Positions 57,573-64,000 of a stretch of DNA of 64,000 bases are shown here, in pieces. The stretch spans positions 1,302,001-1,366,000 of the forward strand of contig JAQFWX010000008.1 of the NCBI GenBank assembly GCA_027605045.1, in the 5' to 3' direction. The notes beneath the pieces were generated by a model. That model was not told where the DNA came from and searched no databases. It was given only the letters and a program-made list of their open reading frames with translations. Numbering within the stretch: position 1 is the stretch's first letter; each line of letters begins with the position of its first letter. The translations under genes and the position numbers were made by a program. The stretch is from Phallus indusiatus. Its lineage: Eukaryota; Basidiomycota; Agaricomycetes; Phallales; Phallaceae.

Positions 57573-58880
57573 ATGCGCCTAACTACTCTCCTGCCACTAT
57601 GCGGTTTTATATGGAATGTCCATGCTTGGGGCGCCGTCGGTGATAAACTTCTCCAAAGCTACGCATTCAGAGTAATGTTTAACTGACAAATATAACAAGG
57701 TCATGAAATTGTAGCAACCATCGCAGAAATTTATCTAGTCGATTCCACTCGTGAGACAATTTGCGACATTCTTTCGAGCAGCCGGCTCGTCGACGAAGAC
57801 GGAGAAGATGCTGTTATCTTCCCTTTACCTGATAATCTCAATTCAGCGGCATCATCTGATAAACCTTCTTGTCATCTTGCAAAGGTGGCTGCTTGGGCAG
57901 ACCAAATCAAGGGACGAATGCGCTGGTCAAGCGCTCTCCATTATGTCAATGGCAACGGCGACCATCCCCCAGCGACATGCGTATTTGGTGAACAAGGATG
58001 GCAAGGATCTCCTCGGATAAACGTGCTTAGCGCTATCCAAAACACGACGGAGTGGCTTCTCGATGGTAGACCTGGTGCTGACGAAGCACTCAAGTTTTTG
58101 GTTCATTTCATGGGTGACATGCACATGCCACTTCACTTGACTGGACGTAACAAAGGAGGCAACGGAGGTGAATAATATCATCAATCTACCTCACGAACTT
58201 TGATGTGAATCGCGCTGTAGATCGTGTAAAATGGCAGGGTCGCTCAACCAGTGCGTTATTGTTACCCACGTTTAGCTTTTCTCCAAAACCCATCTAATAT
58301 TCTCACATCGTTTCTTTTCGTGCCAGATTTCCATTCCGTCTGGGACAGCAAGATTATCTCCGAACTGATTTTCCAAACTCCACGGAAGTATGATCACCGT
58401 CTTCCAAACGCCCCATCTATCGAGTCACGCCTCCGTGGTACCATATACGATCCTTTTATCAGGCAAATCATGGTCGAGGACGTGTATGGCGTGTGGACCG
58501 AAGACATAGAATCCTGGATTTTCTGTCCAGACACGACCTCATTGCATTCCCTTACCCAAAGCTTTGAACAACATCCTTTATCCGATTCATCTCAAGCAGT
58601 TCCTATTCCGGAAACCGATACCACTCTAGCATGCCCATACCATTGGGCCAAACCTATCCATGATCTACACTGTCAGTTCATTTGGCCTCCCGCGCTAGCC
58701 GACGAACACCATGGGACGGTCGAAGTGTATACACCGGAGTATATGGGTATATTAAAGAAGGACAAGACCGTGGAACGCATGCTCGCCATGGGTGGTATTC
58801 GACTCGCTGCAATTTTGAACGGCATATTTGCATCTGAAAGTGAAGTAGACTCCCGGAAGGCTTTTATACCTCAATTGTAG
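57573..58880 (+). CDS. S1/P1-type nuclease (secreted)
   Basis: ATG 57573-57575; signal peptide MRLTTLLPLCGFIWNVHA with Trp19 next (WGAVGHEIVA), the N-terminal Trp and following His being zinc ligands in this family. Later exons read KVAAWADQIKGRMRWSSALH, the ligand segment LKFLVHFMGDMHMPLHLTGR, GGNGDRVKWQGRSTN, FHSVWDSKII, CPYHWAKPIHDLHCQFIWPP and end AILNGIFASESEVDSRK...PQL, stop 58878-58880. Two short introns near 58170-58330 join in phase. These trinuclear-zinc enzymes degrade single-stranded DNA/RNA and remove 3' phosphates; a nutrient-scavenging role outside the cell is inferred. Confidence 0.88.
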
Positions 58881-59112
58881 AATTCAATTATATGTAACAT
58901 ATGATGCACTTGTATAGATACTGATAACTTGCGACTCCCAATTGTAACCAGGCGAGGTATAGTGATAGACTACACTGAAGGTCTGAAGGTATTATTGAAC
59001 TAACAGATTGAAAAGTGGTATTAAGCAACTTAGACAATAAATATGTAGATTCGATTGTTACACTGGGGATTCAAATATAACCTGAAAAAAAAGAAACCGA
59101 ACATAGTAAACT
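58881..59112. terminator. Convergent 3' region, nuclease and Cu-ATPase
   Basis: Short AT-rich region between convergent genes, with ATAAATA (59037) as a possible polyadenylation element. Confidence 0.35.
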
Positions 59113-62100
59113 CTAAACCGTCTGCCCAGCCATCTCCATCGGAACCTGACTATAGCCATCACGCATCGCGCCCCTCCGCGTACCAAAGCATGACAATATG
59201 GACCCTTTCATCGAGTCCAAAATGTCAAAGAAGACCCACTTCGCGCTTGTCCAAATGGTCTCTTGGTTTCTCATTGAAAGAGATTCACCCGGCATAAGAG
59301 AGCCGGGAGGACGAGCCCACCATCTGAGCAATAAAGAGCTTGTAACAACACTAACACTCGAGAACGCCATAGCAGCACCAGCAGCCATAGGTGGAAGACT
59401 AATACCCAACGGAAGGAAGAAACCCATCGCGAGAGGAATGCCAAGCACATTGTAAGCGCAAGCCCATATAAAATTCCGCCGAATGGTCTGGAAGATACTT
59501 TTCGATAAATGCAAAGCAGCAACGACGTCTAACAAATCTGAGCGCATTAAAACTATATCCGCTGCCTCGACGGCGACAGTTGTGCCAGATGAGAGCGCGA
59601 TGCCAACGGAAGCAGCGACTAGTGCAGGAGAATCATTAATGCCATCTCCGACCATAGCAATGCCTTGCCCTCCATATTTCTCCATTAAATGCTCCACAAC
59701 ACGGGCTTTGCCTTGCGGACTCATACGAGCCCATACACCTTCGGGTCGAACGCCCACTTCAGCCGCGACAGCCTTGGCAGTTAACTCGCCATCACCCGTC
59801 ATGAGATTCACATCAATTCCCATACTTTGCAGGGCACGGATAGCGTGCACTGAGGAAGGCTTGGGTCGATCAGCCAGAGAAACTGCTAGAACCGGTTGTA
59901 GTGGTGACAGACCGTCCTTGGATATGGAAGCGAATATAACAGTTCGACCTAATGTTGTTTCCGCAGTTTCGAAGTCGGATAAAGCGCTTGATAACGAATA
60001 CGTGGCGAGCCCTGTGTTGTCGTCTTGTTTACTTTTTCCCTGCATCACGAATGAAGCTGTCCCCACATAAACATCGTATGACAGTTTCTGGAGAGGTAGG
60101 GTCACAGACGCTTTGATACCGGCCCCCGGAAAGCTTTCAAAATGCGTGATTTCGGTTTGCAGACTCGCACCTGAATCCGGTTGCTTGGAAATAACGCTCT
60201 TGCCGTAAGTTGCTACGGCCTTGGCTAACGGATGCTCAGATCGGGCTTCGGCAGCGGTGACCATCGCAAGAACACATAGGCGGGAAACCGTTCCGTCGAC
60301 GGACGGGAGTGAAAGATCAGCGATAAAAGATTGCGATGGAGACAAAGGTATTTGGGTCGTAGCCGCTGGTGTATTGACTCCATCCAAATCGTCCAACGCA
60401 GGAGCCCAAAAGATGGACGAAACAGTAAGCCTCCCTTCTGTTACAGTACCCGTTTTGTCGAGAATAACGCGTCGAACATGTCTGCTCGCTTCAAGAGCAC
60501 GACCACCTTTAATGAGAATACCATTCTTCGCTCCAACACCTGTACCAACCATGATAGCCGTTGGAGTGCTAAGACCCAGTGCACATGGACATGCGACCAC
60601 AACAACCGATATACACAATTTCAAACACACTGCGAGCTTGCTCGAACCTGGATGATGGAATTCTTCCGGAAGGTCTTGCATAGGAACAACCCAACTTGAG
60701 ATAATCATCCAAACCAAAAAGGTAAGAACCGAAAGGGAGATAACACCTGGAACGAAATATCCTGCCACTTTGTCTGCAAAAGCTTGAATCGGCGCTTTGC
60801 TTGTTTGAGCTTCCTCTACGAGTTTGATGATTTGAGCGATGGCGGTATCCTTTCCTGCCCGAGTGACAAGCATGTCAAATGTACCCAAACCATTAATCGT
60901 TCCACCAATGCATGTATCTCCAACTTGTTTCAATACCGGGACAGACTCTCCCGTCACCGCACTTTCGTCAACTGATGAATTCCCTTGTACCACGGTCCCA
61001 TCTGCAGGAATTTTGTCTCCGGGGACAAGCTTTACGATATCACCGACTTGAATTAACTCCGTTGGAACCCGCCTTTCTTGAGTACGCTCAGAGTCGGTAT
61101 ATACAGTCGCCATTGTCGGCTTCAATGCCATAAGATCGGTAAGCGCGGCCGAAGTTTTGCCTTTAGCCAGATTTTCCATATATCGCCCCAAAGATACGAA
61201 CGTTATCAACATGGTCGAAGTGTCGAAGTACACAATGGGATGGTAATCGGGATCGGAGTTGAAGATTGCGAAGATCATCGCCAGTACGGAATAGAGGAAG
61301 GCTGCAGATGTACCTAATACCACGAGTACATCCATCGTGGCCGAACCATGACGTAGAGACTTGAAAGCACTGCGGTAGAATCGTCGCGCGAGGATTGTTT
61401 GAACGGGAAGTGCAAGAATAAACGCAAGAAAATCCCCTAAATAAATTCCGCGAATAATACGATAATTGACCACGGGCCGGAAGAAGGGTATTCGGTGGGC
61501 AATCATGGTGATAAAAAATACGGGTATAGCGAAAGCAACGCTAGCTTTGAACCGGTTGCGCCATTCATGTATTTCTTTGGTCCGTGTTAGAGATCGTAAT
61601 TGTGTTGCGTCGTTATCATCAAAGATCATGGCATCAAAACCCAATTCTGAGATTCGGTCGACCATGTCTCTGACGCCTATGAAAGAACGGTCATAGGTAA
61701 CAAGACACGACTCGGTGGCCAGTGATACGGATACGGAATGTACTCCTGGAAGAGCTCCCAATTCCTTTTCCACAGTGGATGTACAAGCTGAGCAAGTCAT
61801 GCCATAGATACGCAACGTTATACTATCGGCTGCATGGACTGGAATTTCAGTGGCATCAAAGCCGATGTCTGATATTTCCTGGAACGAAATAAGCTTGCAG
61901 AAGCACCAAAAGAAATAAACTTTACTTCAATAATCTTTTCGACGGTCCATAACTGAGGATCGTATTCGACGACCCCTCTCTCAGCCAAAAGCGCTACTTT
62001 CACAGATCGAATTCCAGATTGATTTCTCAGCATGGACTCAATAGACTGTCAGAAGATGCTATTTAGCTCAGCCTATAGTACGAATGGGACCACGTTACCT

Positions 62101-62287
62101 CAACACATGCTCCACACGTCATTCCTTCTATACGCAGATCACATTTCTTGCTGTCAGATTCCGCGAGAGGCTCTGAAGGGTTATCTTCAGGTAGTGTTAC
62201 AGCGCTTTTGCCTGACGACCACATTGAAGAATTAGGGAAAAAGGAAGAAAGAGTGGCAGAAAAGGGAACGGTCATGTTATCCATCAT
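59113..62287 (-). CDS. CCC2: Copper-transporting P1B-type ATPase (CCC2/ATP7-like)
   Basis: Start ATG 62285-62287 (MMDNMTVPFSATL); two or three small 5' exons, then one 899-codon exon to stop 59113-59115; about 1,020 residues. Two HMA copper-binding domains: IEGMTCGACVESIESML and IYGMTCSACTSTVEKEL. The pump core has TGES (VDESAVTGESVPVL), the CPC motif (ACPCALGLSTPTAIMVG, about residue 531), DKTGTVTEG (about 576), SEHPLAKA (about 648) and GDGINDSPAL (about 845). It exports Cu(I) into the Golgi lumen to load cuproenzymes; laccases and AA9 LPMOs are likely clients in a wood- or litter-decaying fungus. No lesion was seen. Confidence 0.95.
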
Positions 62288-63014
62288 CAACAACAGTCAA
62301 TAGCTTCGTCAGAATTTTGGTATTAGGTGATGGCGTGTGCCTTGGAACACTAGAGAAAAGGGGGATACTGGGTGGATTATGCACTGAGCGTCAAATGCGT
62401 AGACACATGCACTAATAGAGGTGCCAGATGGAACTGTCAAAAAAGATATAAAAAGAATAGAAATAGTGGATAAATAGCAATTTGAAAGTTTGTGTTAGTG
62501 CCGTCAACGGTCTAAACGAGAAAGAAATGACTAAAAGGCTCAACGTGGGAAACACTGGCACTGGATACACAGCTGACGTAATAGCACGAGCCAATCTAAG
62601 CGGCTTTCTTCTAAGTTGTTCAATAGTAGCCTTTTCTTCATTTTGTTCCACTGAATTCTTTGTGTATCGTTGAATGGCATTGGTCAATTGAAGCCTTGAC
62701 ACTCAAGTGAGTAGAGTGTATTGAGTCGGATAAACAATTTATAATCAGGCGCGCGGATTGCGCAAAAACCTGAGCTGACACAACTCTTGCGTGCCAATAG
62801 TTACATGCATAAATGCATATCTCTGCAAGATAATAGGTCAACTGGCACTCCTTGCGACTTCTAACGCATCAAGCAAATTAGAGCGACCACGCAGTACCAC
62901 TTGAACTTGAAATGCCAGCCAAATAAGCGCATCAAAGCGGACTCTGAAAATCAAATCCAAAGACTTGCGTTCGTTGAAGCCCGTACTAAGTTGGCTGCTT
63001 TGTTGGAGACCATC
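62288..63014. other. Divergent intergenic region
   Basis: About 730 bases between the divergent Cu-ATPase and Sfh5-like genes; short open stretches on both strands show no domain. Probably promoters of both. Confidence 0.4.
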
Positions 63015-64000
63015 ATGTCAACAGAAGACAACAATGTCGAGGTAATATCAGGTGCGTCGAGGCCCCGCCTTTTGAGTAAAGAACTAATATATATCTTGTT
63101 TCCCTTTAACATCGTCAGAGGAGCCGCAGAACGAACTAACAAAGAAATTCACCGAAGATGAATGGGTGGCCTTGAAAGAGTTTCGGGTGCGGTCTTTTTT
63201 TAAGCTGATATTTCCTAGCTTATCAACTCACGAAACTCACGAGATTCAAGTCAACCTTACCAGATGTATTCGCAGAAGCTTATCCGGAGAAAGAGAACGC
63301 GAGAACAACGCCAATCGTTTTATGGAACGTTCCCATAGATCCGGATAAGCCCTATGACGCACGTACTAGCGTCGTATTAATGAAATTCCTTCGCGCAAGG
63401 CTAGCCCATCCGCTTTCATTTAGGTATTTGCCAAGTAAGAACTGACAGTTGGCTTAAAACAGAAACCTCGATGTACCAGCAGCTAAAGAAATGTTAATAA
63501 ACACTCTTCGTTGGAGAGATAGCTTCAAACCAGAAGAAACTTTGAATGAGCAATTTCCTAGCGAAGTCTTTGGTAACCTTGGACATGTTTCGGGCTCGGA
63601 CAAAGAAGGACGTCCCGTGACGTAGGTCTTCCAAACTCGTTCATACTGTCTTGCCAACAGCATTCCGATCATCTTGACTTAGTTACAATCTATATGGCGC
63701 AAACCAAGACCTACAGGCGGTGTTCGGCGATACTCCTCGATTTATAAGGTTCGGTTCTAACTTTCCGTCCCTCTATCAATTTGCTTGTCTGACAGTCGGT
63801 ATGATCTCCATAGATGGAGGGTTTCTTTGATGGAGAAAGGAATTCGTCTCATAGATTTCGAAACAACTGATCAAATGCTTCAAGTCCATGATTACGAAGG
63901 CGTTTCACTATCCAGTCGAGACGCCAACTCAAAGAGAGCTGCAAGCGAAGCGACGGAAATATTCACAAATTATTATCCAGAGTTTTTGGTAGGTGGTATT
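63015..64000 (+). CDS. SFH5: Sfh5-type phosphatidylinositol transfer protein (SEC14/CRAL-TRIO), 3' end off window
   Basis: ATG 63015-63017 (MSTEDNNVEVIS) followed by GTGCGT. Exons join as EEPQNELTKKFTEDEWVALK, STLPDVFAEAYPEKENART, VLWNVPIDPDKPYDARTSV, LMKFLRAR, NLDVPAAKEMLINTLRWRDS, GHVSGSDKEGRPVT, YNLYGANQDLQAVFGD, RFIRWRVSLMEKGIRLIDFE and HDYEGVSLSSRDANSKRAAS, to NYYPEFL at a GTAGGT donor by the window edge. The N-terminal CRAL-TRIO-N and the start of the lipid-binding lobe match Sfh5, an ER/plasma-membrane PI transfer protein that can also bind heme. One intron (63400-63462) uses a GC donor. Confidence 0.88.

Noticed and set aside
59198..61317. Long plus-strand open stretches opposite the copper ATPase
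   Set aside because: They lie antisense to a 899-codon exon with all P1B-ATPase motifs and show no domains or splice structure; they are shadows of codon bias.
42738..62287. Functional copper cluster (AA9 LPMO plus CCC2 ATPase)
   Set aside because: The genes are 15 kb apart with unrelated genes and an inverted duplication between them; CCC2 is a housekeeping gene, so proximity alone is not evidence.

Overview
The window is nuclear DNA of a filamentous basidiomycete, almost certainly an agaricomycete. Nearly every gene is cut by several short GT-AG introns (about 45-70 bases). The gene content also fits: an AA9 lytic polysaccharide monooxygenase, a Ubc2/Ste50-type adaptor with two C-terminal SH3 domains, a lineage-typical 7-TM protein, F-box/LRR-like proteins and hemerythrin-fold proteins. 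Exon boundaries below were read by eye from splice signals and reading frame, so ends are firm only where a start or stop codon is named.

Region 1 (1-23.3 kb) is an unstable, repeat-rich block. Three minus-strand copies (A, B, C) of one multi-exon gene have an N-terminal helical domain resembling the MLKL/HeLo-like adaptor domain, then a kinase-like region. Copies B and C sit in a direct duplication of about 5 kb (about 3440-8560 and 13020-18230) that also carries a broken plus-strand gene relic. Between the two units lie a clear BRAP2/ETP1 pseudogene (all four domains recognisable, several lesions) and a divergent Arp-like pseudogene. A dispersed 0.9-kb repeat occurs at about 8.57 and 22.4 kb. 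A 2-oxoglutarate/Fe(II) oxygenase gene at 18.7-20.2 kb looks complete except for one frameshift just after the distal iron-ligand histidine.

Region 2 (23.4-30.1 kb) holds three tandem minus-strand hemerythrin-domain genes spaced about 1.9 kb apart, then a 7-TM membrane protein. About 30.1-33.5 kb is poor in recognisable genes.

Region 3 (33.5-64 kb) is more ordinary: a LYC1-like acetyltransferase, the Ubc2/Ste50 adaptor, a DnaJ protein, an F-box gene, an AA9 LPMO, an APH-like phosphotransferase, a hypothetical protein, two tandem MFS transporters, V-ATPase subunit G, a second F-box gene, an S1/P1 nuclease, a CCC2-type copper ATPase and an Sfh5-type lipid-transfer protein that runs off the end. 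The two F-box genes are the arms of a large inverted duplication with a spacer of about 10.7 kb. The second arm is split by a 2.42-kb insertion that carries its own intron-containing gene, has a probable 5-bp target duplication and fuses in frame to the F-box ORF. This chimera, the triplicated MLKL-like genes and the triple hemerythrin array are the most interesting items. No tRNA, rRNA, CRISPR array or complete transposon with a recognisable transposase or reverse transcriptase was seen.
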